From a virus: a stretch of 20,183 bases of DNA. Positions 1-7,584 of the stretch are shown here, piece after piece. The translations under genes were made by a program, and so were the position numbers. The notes below the pieces were generated by a model. It was given only the letters and a program-made list of their open reading frames with translations, made no database searches and was not told the DNA's origin. Location: positions 1-20,183 of the IMG/VR virus record IMGVR_UViG_3300046028_003733, one strand, 5' to 3'. Position 1 is the first letter of the stretch. Every line of letters starts with the position of its first letter.

Positions 1-246
1 ATAATTATCTCGTAAGAATATATTTCTTCTATTGGGGCGATACATACGATCTGGCAATTTTATATATCTTTTAAGCACCACAACTTTAGGCACTTGAAAT
101 TTCTCACCAGAACCCGACATGATCTCGTAATCTTGATAGTACTCTATAACAATTACTTTATCTGCCATACAGAGTTTCATGCCCCGTTTCCAAGATACAA
201 CCTTTAGGTGTGTATAATTACTATTGAGTATTGTAGTATTTTTCAT
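1..246 (-). CDS. HNH endonuclease, N-terminal part (runs off left edge)
   Basis: The minus-strand frame is open from an ATG at 246 to base 1, giving 82 residues with no stop. The translation carries the N-terminal signature of a phage/bacterial HNH nuclease family: ILNSNYTHLKVVSWKRGMKL at residues 6-25, then VPKVVVLKRYIKLP, then RPNRRNIFLRDNY at residues 70-82. In this family that last block directly precedes the first zinc CxxC of the HNH domain, so the Cys pairs and catalytic His should lie just outside the window. A later ATG at 180 would lose the conserved first block, so I prefer 246. A weak GGA lies upstream. The gene is divergent from the plus-strand cluster, with start codons only 12 bases apart. 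It may be a free-standing homing-type or packaging-associated nuclease. The identification rests on remembered family motifs; the active site is not visible. Confidence 0.8.
   Translation of the reverse strand, partial: MKNTTILNSNYTHLKVVSWKRGMKLCMADKVIVIEYYQDYEIMSGSGEKFQVPKVVVLKRYIKLPDRMYRPNRRNIFLRDNY
209..218 (+). promoter_or_regulatory. Candidate phage late promoter, copy 1 (TGTGTATAAT)
   Basis: TGTGTATAAT contains a perfect -10 hexamer TATAAT (213-218) and no convincing -35 box at normal spacing. It lies about 40 bases upstream of the first plus-strand start (259) and shares the TGTGTATA core with sites at 5389, 7554 and 10584. Unlike those sites it lies inside the coding sequence of the divergent HNH gene. 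Function as a promoter is inferred from recurrence and position. Confidence 0.5.
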
Positions 247-258
247 AAGGATTCCAAT

Positions 259-471
259 ATGCAAAAAAGAGAACCGACAAGTATAGGTAGTTCATTAGAT
301 ATCGTCCCATCGCCAGACCTCGCGAAAAGTGTCGCCCAAGACTTATCCATTCCCGACCCTACAGGTATTATAGCAAAATCGCAAAGGAAAGCAAATGAAA
401 ATTCCAAAAAATATGACAGAGGAACAAGTAGTGTCCACGATTACCCTGATCTCTTCACGCCTTGCAAGTAA
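259..471 (+). CDS. Small hypothetical protein, 70 aa
   Basis: I do not recognise this protein. I chose the ATG at 259 because AAGGA (247-251) sits at good Shine-Dalgarno spacing; the frame stays open upstream to a GTG at 208, but that codon falls at the candidate promoter and has no ribosome binding site. The product is hydrophilic, starts MQKREPTS, is Ser/Pro/Asp-rich in the first half and Lys/Asn-rich in the second, and shows no signal peptide or membrane segment. Its last 77 bases overlap the start of the sigma-like gene in another frame, an unusually long overlap even for a phage. It is either a genuine small late protein or a translated leader that feeds ribosomes to the sigma gene. Reality as a functional protein is uncertain. 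Confidence 0.45.
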   Translation: MQKREPTSIGSSLDIVPSPDLAKSVAQDLSIPDPTGIIAKSQRKANENSKKYDRGTSSVHDYPDLFTPCK

Positions 472-904
472 ATATACATTCCCCAATTATGAGGTGGACG
501 ATATCACCCAAGAAGCTTTCATTATTGGAATGGAGGCGATGAATCGTTATGATGGGATTAGGCCACTCGAAAACTTTCTTTCGATTCACATAAAAAACCG
601 ATTAAGAAACTTTAAAAGGGATAATTATTACAGGGCCGACGAGGGGAAAGCCGAGCAAATCCAACAGGGCAAGAAAAAATTACTAGATGCCACCAGTATA
701 GATGATATTCGGTTTTTTATCACAACATCACAGCAATCGGATGACCTTGAAACCCGTGAACTAATTGAATATATAGATATTCGGTTACCTGCTAATATGA
801 GATCGGACTATCTAAGATTTAAAAATGATCAAACCCTCACAAAAACTAAAAAAGCCCATCTCATTTCTGAGCTGCGAATAATTTTGGAGGATTTCTATGC
901 GTAA
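395..904 (+). CDS. Sigma-70 region 2-like late transcription factor (gp55-like), 169 aa
   Basis: Probably a phage-encoded RNA polymerase sigma subunit that redirects host polymerase to late promoters. Residues 31-80 look like sigma-70 region 2: acidic YEVDDITQEAF, then an amphipathic helix, then RPLENFLSIHIKNRLRNFKR followed by DNYYR, the part that binds core polymerase and reads the -10 element. No convincing region 4 with a -35-reading helix-turn-helix is seen. The C-terminal helical part (about 121-165, with LPANMRSDYLRFKND) resembles the tail of short sigma-like proteins in environmental phages. The length is close to T4 gp55, a sigma factor that needs only a -10-like late promoter. The start has AAAGGAAA just upstream. 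The gene overlaps the next one by 8 bases, and its product would be a natural partner of the repeated TGTGTATA motif. Confidence 0.8.
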   Translation: MKIPKNMTEEQVVSTITLISSRLASKYTFPNYEVDDITQEAFIIGMEAMNRYDGIRPLENFLSIHIKNRLRNFKRDNYYRADEGKAEQIQQGKKKLLDATSIDDIRFFITTSQQSDDLETRELIEYIDIRLPANMRSDYLRFKNDQTLTKTKKAHLISELRIILEDFYA

Positions 905-1688
905 AGGGCGACTAGATCTAAATGAACAGAAATACATTAAGGATAATATTAAAAATATGTCCTATGAAAATATATCTACTGTTCTTGATCGTGACCCCAA
1001 ATCCATACTAGAGTGGATAAAACAAAATATCGGTGTAAACGCTAGTGATCGCCGCGAAGTTGAAGCCCTTAACGAACTCAAGCAAAAGGCTTATTGGTAT
1101 GATTTAGAGGGGCAATTTACACAAGATGAACTGGAGATGTTTCTTTTTCACTGGAAAAAAATGTGGTCCCAGTTCCGCGACGATGTGTTCCACACAGAAG
1201 AGATTCAAATTGTGGATACTATTAAATTAGAAATTCTTATGAATCGCTGTTTAAGATCGCAAAATGAAAATATCAAAGCGCTCTCTAATATGGAACAAGT
1301 TATCATAGAAGAGAAGAACCAAGATAAGGCCACTATTGATTGGGATTTAGTTCTTAATCTAGAGCGCCAATCAGCAGTTCTTCGGGCCTCTCAAGAAGCC
1401 CTATCAAGAGATTATAAAGATTTGCAGACTAAAAAATCCGCAATGATTAAAGATCTCAAGGGTACTAGAGAGCAGCGGATCAAAGCTATCGAAGACTCTA
1501 AGATTACTTTCTCTGCACTTATTAAGAAAATTATCTTAGATGGGGATTTTCGTCACCAAGCTGGAACGGATATGGAAAAGATGAGACTGGCTATGGACGC
1601 TGAGAGAGATAGGCTTTCAGCGGCCCATACTTTTGAAGACGGAAGTACAGACCAACCCTTTTTAACAAGTCAAACTGCGGAGGATTAA
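897..1688 (+). CDS. Probable terminase small subunit, 263 aa
   Basis: Likely TerS, which recognises the phage genome and delivers it to the large terminase subunit. Residues about 8-45 (from LNEQKYIKDNIKNMSYENI to the ILEWIKQNIG segment) look like a helix-turn-helix of the kind at the N-terminus of terminase small subunits. The remainder is almost wholly helical and highly charged (a long Glu/Lys/Arg/Gln-rich stretch about 90-240), which suits the coiled-coil oligomerisation core of a TerS ring. The C-terminal 20 residues are Thr/Ser/Asp-rich and probably disordered. The start has a strong GGAGG 7 bases upstream and overlaps the sigma gene by 8 bases. Position upstream of TerL, with two nucleases and Gmd between, supports the role. 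The primary sequence alone is not decisive; another DNA-binding packaging or regulatory protein is possible. Confidence 0.6.
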   Translation: MRKGRLDLNEQKYIKDNIKNMSYENISTVLDRDPKSILEWIKQNIGVNASDRREVEALNELKQKAYWYDLEGQFTQDELEMFLFHWKKMWSQFRDDVFHTEEIQIVDTIKLEILMNRCLRSQNENIKALSNMEQVIIEEKNQDKATIDWDLVLNLERQSAVLRASQEALSRDYKDLQTKKSAMIKDLKGTREQRIKAIEDSKITFSALIKKIILDGDFRHQAGTDMEKMRLAMDAERDRLSAAHTFEDGSTDQPFLTSQTAED

Positions 1689-2723
1689 ATGAAGACAGCA
1701 ATAGTTACGGGCGTTACAGGACAAGACGGTTCATATTTATCTGAGTTGTTAACTGCTAATAAATATAAAGTGTATGGCATATATAGAAGAACCTCTAGTC
1801 TTAATTTTTCTAGACTGCACGATGTTATAAAACATAAGAACTTCCACTTATTAGAGGGGGATATCTGCGACCCCTATACTGTGGCTCGAATTCTAAAAGT
1901 TATAAAGCCCGATGAATATTATAATCTTGCTGCCCAGTCACATGTGGCGACCTCTTTTGAGCAACCCTCATATACGTGGGATGCAACAGCTAAGGGGGTT
2001 TTGAACGCTCTTGAGGCAATTCGCAATGAGAGTGCTGATACTAAATTCTATCAAGCAAGCTCTAGTGAAATGTTTGGAAAAAACTATACTACTGTGTATG
2101 ATGACTCTGGGGAAAACCCAATTAAGTTTCAAAATGAAGACACTGCATTTTACCCACAGTCGCCCTATGCGATTGCTAAACTTGCGGGGCATCATTTAGT
2201 TCGTAATTATAGAGACTCTTATAATATTTTTGCATGTTCTGGAATACTTTTTAACCATGAGAGTGAACGCAGGGGCGAAAACTTCGTGACCCGTAAGATC
2301 ACTAAGTGGTTGGGGGAATTTATAGCAAGTGAAAAAGATAAAAAATTTCCTAAGTTGCGTCTTGGCAACCTTGATGCTCATCGTGATTGGGGCCATGCGC
2401 AAGATTATGTCAAAGCTATGTGGTTAATGCTTCAACAAGAAAATCCCGATGATTATGTTGTTGCCACTGGTAATACATACACTATTAAAGAATTTCTAGA
2501 AATCGCATTCTCTCGCTATGATTTAAACTGGGAAAAGTATGTAGTTATTGATCCTAAGTTTTATCGTCCTGCCGAAGTCGAATTTCTTCGCGGAAGCCCC
2601 AAAAAGGCCAAGGACAAATTAAAGTGGTCGCCTGAAATATCTTTTTATCAGCTCGTAGAAAGAATGGTAGAGAATGACGTGGCCGAAGCGAGATTATCAA
2701 GACAATCACTTCAAACAATTTAG
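1689..2723 (+). CDS. gmd: GDP-mannose 4,6-dehydratase, 344 aa
   Basis: Converts GDP-D-mannose to GDP-4-keto-6-deoxy-D-mannose, the precursor of GDP-fucose, GDP-rhamnose and related sugars. It is a complete short-chain dehydrogenase of the extended type. The NADP-binding loop TGVTGQDGSYL is at residues 7-17, GDICD at 57-61, SSSEMFG at 124-130, the catalytic YxxxK at Tyr160/Lys164 within YPQSPYAIAK, HESERRGENFVTRK at 190-203, and the C-terminal substrate region RPAEVEFLRG at 293-302 followed by LKWSPEISF. No key residue is missing and length is near normal. GGAGG precedes the ATG, which abuts the TerS stop with no gap. The last 17 or so residues run past the usual end and overlap the next gene by 50 bases. 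The gene is an auxiliary metabolic gene embedded in the packaging cluster, with no partner reductase or epimerase in this window. Confidence 0.95.
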   Translation: MKTAIVTGVTGQDGSYLSELLTANKYKVYGIYRRTSSLNFSRLHDVIKHKNFHLLEGDICDPYTVARILKVIKPDEYYNLAAQSHVATSFEQPSYTWDATAKGVLNALEAIRNESADTKFYQASSSEMFGKNYTTVYDDSGENPIKFQNEDTAFYPQSPYAIAKLAGHHLVRNYRDSYNIFACSGILFNHESERRGENFVTRKITKWLGEFIASEKDKKFPKLRLGNLDAHRDWGHAQDYVKAMWLMLQQENPDDYVVATGNTYTIKEFLEIAFSRYDLNWEKYVVIDPKFYRPAEVEFLRGSPKKAKDKLKWSPEISFYQLVERMVENDVAEARLSRQSLQTI

Positions 2724-2955
2724 GAGTGAAGTTTTAAAACGCGATAAGCACACCTGTCAAATGTGCAAGAGTAGAAAACGTAAAGAGTTACAGGTCCACC
2801 ATCTCAACAGGTGGGCCGACTCTCCTACTATGAGATACGAACCCAAGAATGGCATATGTTTATGTAAAGCTTGCCATAAATCTATTACGGGTTTTGAACA
2901 ATGTTATGAAGCATACTTTTTTGAGATAATAAAACGAAATGAAAAAAGAACCTGA
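2674..2955 (+). CDS. HNH endonuclease, 93 aa
   Basis: A small HNH nuclease of the type often coded next to phage terminase genes, where such proteins can assist cleavage during packaging. Visible residues: CQMC zinc pair at about 29-32, the central HH of VHHLNRW at about 42-48, then NGICLCKACHK at about 64-74 carrying the second zinc pair and the final His. The N-terminus PKRDYQDNHFKQFRSEVLKRD matches the usual start of these proteins, so the ATG at 2674 is preferred even though it lies inside gmd (50-base overlap). The 3' end overlaps the ERCC4-type nuclease gene by 17 bases. It is the second HNH gene in the window, and the two bracket the sigma-TerS-gmd block. Confidence 0.88.
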   Translation: MTWPKRDYQDNHFKQFRSEVLKRDKHTCQMCKSRKRKELQVHHLNRWADSPTMRYEPKNGICLCKACHKSITGFEQCYEAYFFEIIKRNEKRT

Positions 2956-3421
2956 ATTTACTATTATTAAAGATACTAGAGAGCAAACCCCATGGCTGTT
3001 CGATTTCGAGCATACGGTTGCTGAAGAAATAGGCACTATAAAAACCGGGGACTATACAATCAAGGGCATGGAAGACAAGATTTGTATTGAGCGAAAAGGG
3101 TGTATAGAAGAGCTTGCTGGTAATTTAGGCAAGGATTTTTCTAGATTCTCCAAGGAGTTAATTCGCATGGATCAATTCCCCCACTCGTTTATTATTTGTG
3201 AATTTGCCCTAAAAGATTTAATTGAATACCCCTTCCATATGAACAATGTTAAACTTCAACAAACTGCAAAAATGAGTGGTAAGTACTTACTAAAATTAAT
3301 CATGGAAATTCAACTACAGCATAATGTAAAAATTATGTTCTGTGGAAATAAATTCTATGCCATGAAAACAGCCCTTTCATTAATGAAGAGAGTCCATGAG
3401 CGATATAGACAAACTACTTAA
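2939..3421 (+). CDS. ERCC4-type (XPF/Mus81-like) nuclease, 160 aa
   Basis: A single-domain structure-specific endonuclease with the ERCC4 active-site layout: IIKDTREQTPW with Asp12 and Glu15, TGDYT at 36-40, and ICIERKG with the ERK triad at 51-53. It lacks the helix-hairpin-helix and helicase parts of eukaryotic XPF. In phages such nucleases may act on branched replication intermediates; here it lies between an HNH gene and TerL, overlapping both (17 and 26 bases), so a part in resolving DNA ahead of packaging is plausible but inferred. The ribosome binding site is weak, so translation probably couples to the preceding gene. Confidence 0.85.
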   Translation: MKKEPEFTIIKDTREQTPWLFDFEHTVAEEIGTIKTGDYTIKGMEDKICIERKGCIEELAGNLGKDFSRFSKELIRMDQFPHSFIICEFALKDLIEYPFHMNNVKLQQTAKMSGKYLLKLIMEIQLQHNVKIMFCGNKFYAMKTALSLMKRVHERYRQTT

Positions 3422-5387
3422 AGACGCTTGGTTAAATATAGATGTTGATGAAAACCAACTATTCAATCCATTAGACTATATTTATGATATGTGTGGCGAA
3501 GATAAAACCCAAATCATTAATAACTTAGCTTGGTTAATGACACGCCCTGAGTATTTCTCATTTGTCTGCAAATATATATTCAATATAGAAATATCACCAG
3601 TACAAGCACTTATTTTACATGACATGTGGAATAGAAAGTTCCCTATGCTGGTGGGGTCGCGGGGGTTTGGTAAATCATTTATTTTATCATTATATTGTAT
3701 GTTAAGAGCATTCTTCTTGCCTGAGCGTAAGATTGTAGTGGTGGGCGCAGCATTTAGACAATCTAAGGTCCTGTATGAGTATGCTGAAACTATTTGGCGT
3801 AATGCTCCAGTCTTAAGAGACTTGTGCGATCAGTCTAGCGGAACTACAAGAGACGTGGATAGATGTACAGTTCGTATAAATAGAGGAGTTATTACTTTCT
3901 TGCCATTGGGCGATGGACAAAAGATTAGAGGTCAGCGCGCTAATGATATTGTAGCTGATGAATTTGCATCTATTCCTAGAGAAATTTTTGAAAATGTTGT
4001 GGCTGGTTTCGCCGCCGTTGCAAGTTCGCCTATTGAAAAAGTTAAAGCCAGAGCCAAAGAGAAAAGAGCGAAAGAGCTTGGAGTACAATTAGAATATGTC
4101 GATGCAAATCTGGACTTCTACAGATCCAATCAGATTATATTATCTGGTACAGCTTATTATGATTTTAATCATTTTGCAGAATATTGGAAGAAATATCATG
4201 CAATTATAAAGACCAAGGGGATTCAGCATAAATTAGAAGAAGTATTTAATGGTGAAGTTCCTAATGATTTTAACTGGGAAGACTATGCCATATATCGAAT
4301 ACCTGTAGAACTACTGCCTCCGGGGTTTATGGATGATGGTCAGATATCTAGATCTAAAGCCACAGTACACGCTGGTATTTATCAGATGGAATATGGAGCA
4401 TGTTTCTCTACAGACAGCAAAGGATTCTTCAAACGAAGTTTGATAGAATCATGCGTTTGTTCTGAGAAAAAGGCTATCGTATTAGCATCTGGGGAGGTAT
4501 TTTTTGAAGCTAGCACAAGAGGAAACCCGAATAAACAATATGTAATTGGTGTTGACCCAGCATCCGAAGTCGATAATTTTTCTATTGTAGTTCTTGAGAT
4601 TAATGAAGATCATAGAAGAGTAGTCTATTGTTGGACAACTACCAGAGAACGCCACAGAGAAAGCGTAAAGGCCCATCTAACGGAAGATAATGATTTTTAC
4701 GGATATTGCGCTAGAAAAATCAGAACCCTCATGAAAATCTTTCCAACCGTAGAAATTGCAATGGACCCCCAAGGTGGTGGTATAGCAGTTATGGAATCTT
4801 TACACGATAAAGATAAACTTCAAGATAAAGAGGTTGCTATATGGCCCAAAATTAATCCCGAAAAATCAGCCCCCACAGACGATGAACCCGGAATGCATAT
4901 CATTGAAGTTTGTAATTTTTCATCTGCTCAATGGACTGGCGAGGCAAATCACGGGCTTAGAAAAGACATGGAAGACAAAGCTATTATATTCCCTTTCTTT
5001 GACGCTGCAACTCTAGGTCTTTCTCTTGAAGAAGATAAACGAAATAATAGAATGCACGATACCTTAGAAGATTGCGTTATGGAAATTGAAGAGCTTAAAA
5101 ACGAATTATCTTTAATTGTTATTTCTCAAAGCCAGAGTGGAAGAGAAAGATGGGATACCCCAGACACTCGTAGTGGCAAGAAAAATAAATTACGCAAAGA
5201 TAGATATTCAGCACTAATTATGGCAAATCACGCTGCTAGATTGTTGAACTCTAAGGCTAGAACTATTGAATTTGAAGAGGAATACTATAAAAATGTGGGA
5301 TTTGCTCAAACTTATGTTGGTGAAAAAGGGAATGATTTTTTCTCTGGTCCTCAGTGGTTTTCAGAGAATGCTAAATATATGTATTGA
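3396..5387 (+). CDS. terL: Terminase large subunit, 663 aa
   Basis: The packaging motor: an N-terminal ATPase that pumps DNA into the prohead and a C-terminal RNase H-like nuclease that cuts the genome. The Walker A motif GSRGFGKS is at 87-94 and the Walker B segment DIVADE at 184-189. An acidic nuclease centre is suggested by VIGVDPASE (Asp387), AMDPQGGG (Asp457) and KLRKDRYSALIMAN (Asp602). The length fits the larger TerL types. An extra charged helix at about 213-235 (Lys/Arg/Glu-rich) lies in the ATPase-to-nuclease linker region. The start overlaps the nuclease gene by 26 bases with GAAGAGAG upstream. The stop is immediately followed by candidate late promoter copy 2, so the portal gene may begin a new transcription unit. 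Confidence 0.96.
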   Translation: MSDIDKLLKDAWLNIDVDENQLFNPLDYIYDMCGEDKTQIINNLAWLMTRPEYFSFVCKYIFNIEISPVQALILHDMWNRKFPMLVGSRGFGKSFILSLYCMLRAFFLPERKIVVVGAAFRQSKVLYEYAETIWRNAPVLRDLCDQSSGTTRDVDRCTVRINRGVITFLPLGDGQKIRGQRANDIVADEFASIPREIFENVVAGFAAVASSPIEKVKARAKEKRAKELGVQLEYVDANLDFYRSNQIILSGTAYYDFNHFAEYWKKYHAIIKTKGIQHKLEEVFNGEVPNDFNWEDYAIYRIPVELLPPGFMDDGQISRSKATVHAGIYQMEYGACFSTDSKGFFKRSLIESCVCSEKKAIVLASGEVFFEASTRGNPNKQYVIGVDPASEVDNFSIVVLEINEDHRRVVYCWTTTRERHRESVKAHLTEDNDFYGYCARKIRTLMKIFPTVEIAMDPQGGGIAVMESLHDKDKLQDKEVAIWPKINPEKSAPTDDEPGMHIIEVCNFSSAQWTGEANHGLRKDMEDKAIIFPFFDAATLGLSLEEDKRNNRMHDTLEDCVMEIEELKNELSLIVISQSQSGRERWDTPDTRSGKKNKLRKDRYSALIMANHAARLLNSKARTIEFEEEYYKNVGFAQTYVGEKGNDFFSGPQWFSENAKYMY

Positions 5388-5388
5388 C

Positions 5389-5398
5389 TGTGTATATT
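5389..5398 (+). promoter_or_regulatory. Candidate phage late promoter, copy 2 (TGTGTATATT)
   Basis: TGTGTATATT begins one base after the TerL stop codon, in the 51-base gap before the portal gene. It has the same TGTGTATA core as the sites at 209, 7554 and 10584, again with no convincing -35 box. The remaining gap holds a short AT-rich leader and an AAGGG ribosome binding site before the ATG at 5439. Confidence 0.55.
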
Positions 5399-5438
5399 AA
5401 TATGATTACCAATACTATTACATAAGGGAACAATACTA

Positions 5439-7553
5439 ATGAGCGAAATGTATTCTACGTGGATTGATGATTCTTCTAAAGAAAAAGCTTTGGCAGATGC
5501 GAATGAAGCCTATACCGATAACGCTCCTGTGCAAAATGATAAAGCTTTAGGGTATAGCTACAGAACATATATTGATGTTGAACCCAATCGATCCGTTAGA
5601 ACGAGTATGACGCGAAATGACTATTATCGATTTCGCCCAGAAGAAGCCATACCTACTCGACAAAAAAGAGTTATGAAAATGTGTATGGATGCATATGATA
5701 GAGTGGGCATCGTTAGAAATGTTATTGATTTAATGGGTGACTTTGGTTCTCAGGGGATTGATATTGTTCACCCTAACAAGGCAATCGAAAGATTTTATAG
5801 AAAGTGGTTTTCACAGATAAATGGAATTGAAAGATCTGAAAGATTTTTAAACTATCTTTACAGAACTGGCAATGTCGTTATAAAGAGAAGAACAGCAAAA
5901 ATTAGCCCTTCAAAAGAAGAAGAGCTTAGAAAAGCTGCTGGAGCAGCAGATATTGAAATCGTAAATACTAAAATTGCTAAAAGAGAAATACCTTGGCAAT
6001 ACGATTTTTTAAATCCACTCTCTGTAGATGTATTAAATTATTACAACGGAATGTTTATTGGTGATCCAATATATGTTTTGAATTTATCAAAAACCACATA
6101 CGACTCTTTTACCTCATCTAATGTTACTAGTAGAAGTGGTTTTTCTAAACTTCCTCCAGATATTCAAAAGCAAATAACAGAAGGAAAAAGGCAGATACCA
6201 CTCGACAAAGAAAAAATTGAAGTCTTCTTTTATAAAAAAGACGATTGGCTGATTTGGGCCAATCCTATGCTTTATTCTATTCTAGATGACCTTGTGATGT
6301 TAGAAAAAATGAAATTAGCAGACTTAGCAGCTCTAGATGGTGCTATATCTCAAATTAGATTGTGGAGAATTGGAAGCCTTGATCACAAAATTATTCCAAA
6401 GAGAGATGTTATTAATAAACTGCGAGATATTTTAGCCAGTAACACTGGCGGTGGTACTATGGATCTTGTATGGGGTCCAGAAATTGATTTTAAAGAAAGT
6501 CAATCTCAAGTTTATAAATTCCTTGGAAGTGAAAAATACCAACCAGTATTAACTTCTATTTATGCTGGACTAGGAATTCCTCCTACTCTAACAGGTGCTG
6601 GTGGCTCAAGTGGTGGGTATTCAAATAATTATGTTTCATTAAAAACCCTTATCGAAAGACTTGAATATGGCAGACATGTATTAACTCAATTCTGGAAAAA
6701 AGAAATTGAAATAGTGCAGAAGGCTATGGGTTTTAGACTTCCTGCCCAAATTAGATTTGATAATATTATCTTATCTGACGAGTCCGCAGAGAAACAACTT
6801 TTAATTAATCTTGCAGATAGAGGTATACTTTCAGATCAAACAATACTGGAAAGATTCGGAGAAATGCCTGATATTGAAAAAACTCGCGTTAGAAGAGAAG
6901 AACAAAGTCGTAGAAATGATAATTATACGCCATTCAAAGCTAGTCCATATCATAATCCAAACATTAGATCTGACGTGGCAAAAATACTTGTTACCAAAGA
7001 TGGGGTTGATGATTCATATTATGAAGATGAACTAGGTCTTCCAAAAATAGATATTCCAATTCCTGCTCCAAAACCTTTTGGTGGGGGTTCGTCAACTCCA
7101 GCTAAATCTGTACCAAGTCCTCAAGGCGGCAGACCTGTTAATCAAAAAGATAAAATCAAAAGGAAAACTAAAGTTGTACAGCCAAAATCCAAAGAGGCTA
7201 CCGCAGTCTTATGGGCTTATAATATTCAAAAATCTATAGCAGATGAAGTTACTCCAATGATGTTAGATTTTTATAATAAAAAGAATGTTAGGAGTTTAAC
7301 CAAAGCTGAATTTAGTCAATTAGAATATTTAAAACTATGTTTATTAACTGGATTAGAACCGTTTATAGAATTAAACCCAGAAATAATTAAAGACCTTATT
7401 GAAAATGGACACAAGCCATCGCATGAATTTTTAGAACAAGTTGCAGAAGAAATGGAAAGTTTTGTGTATAGTAATTCAAGAAAACCAACAGTAGACGAAA
7501 TGAAATATATATACGCTTCTGTGTTTATAGATTTGTCATCTATTGAAGATTAA
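5439..7553 (+). CDS. Portal protein, 704 aa
   Basis: Forms the dodecameric ring at one capsid vertex through which DNA enters and to which the tail attaches. Family features are the early MCMDAYDRVGIVRNVIDLM helix and FGSQGIDIVHP segment, then FYRKWF and FLNYLYRTGNVVI (about 115-150), and the stretch YQPVLTSIYAGLGIPPTLTG with a Gly/Ser-rich loop and a long helix after it (about 360-425), which fits the tunnel-loop and stem area. A disordered Pro/Gly/Lys linker (about 535-590) separates the core from a helical C-terminal tail of roughly 115 residues ending SSIED. Position between TerL and the prohead protease supports the call. Arginine is mostly AGA, unlike the capsid gene. Confidence 0.92.
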   Translation: MSEMYSTWIDDSSKEKALADANEAYTDNAPVQNDKALGYSYRTYIDVEPNRSVRTSMTRNDYYRFRPEEAIPTRQKRVMKMCMDAYDRVGIVRNVIDLMGDFGSQGIDIVHPNKAIERFYRKWFSQINGIERSERFLNYLYRTGNVVIKRRTAKISPSKEEELRKAAGAADIEIVNTKIAKREIPWQYDFLNPLSVDVLNYYNGMFIGDPIYVLNLSKTTYDSFTSSNVTSRSGFSKLPPDIQKQITEGKRQIPLDKEKIEVFFYKKDDWLIWANPMLYSILDDLVMLEKMKLADLAALDGAISQIRLWRIGSLDHKIIPKRDVINKLRDILASNTGGGTMDLVWGPEIDFKESQSQVYKFLGSEKYQPVLTSIYAGLGIPPTLTGAGGSSGGYSNNYVSLKTLIERLEYGRHVLTQFWKKEIEIVQKAMGFRLPAQIRFDNIILSDESAEKQLLINLADRGILSDQTILERFGEMPDIEKTRVRREEQSRRNDNYTPFKASPYHNPNIRSDVAKILVTKDGVDDSYYEDELGLPKIDIPIPAPKPFGGGSSTPAKSVPSPQGGRPVNQKDKIKRKTKVVQPKSKEATAVLWAYNIQKSIADEVTPMMLDFYNKKNVRSLTKAEFSQLEYLKLCLLTGLEPFIELNPEIIKDLIENGHKPSHEFLEQVAEEMESFVYSNSRKPTVDEMKYIYASVFIDLSSIED

Positions 7554-7563
7554 TGTGTATATT
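7554..7563 (+). promoter_or_regulatory. Candidate phage late promoter, copy 3 (TGTGTATATT)
   Basis: TGTGTATATT starts at the first base after the portal stop codon, in the 31-base gap before the protease/scaffold gene. Only about 20 bases separate it from the ATG at 7585, enough for a short leader with GAGG. The first ten bases are identical to copy 2. Confidence 0.55.
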
Positions 7564-7584
7564 TTTACGAGGTAAAATAGCACT

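Noticed and set aside
208-258. GTG start at 208 giving an 87-residue version of the first small protein
   Set aside because: It coincides with the candidate promoter and lacks a ribosome binding site, while ATG 259 has AAGGA at good spacing.
1968-2402. Minus-strand and alternative plus-strand frames within gmd
   Set aside because: gmd is a complete, well-conserved enzyme across this region; the other frames show no domains or start signals.
7463-7470. TGTGTATA inside the portal gene as another late promoter
   Set aside because: It lies within coding sequence (Phe-Val-Tyr-Ser codons), 90 bases upstream of a copy in the proper intergenic position; probably chance.
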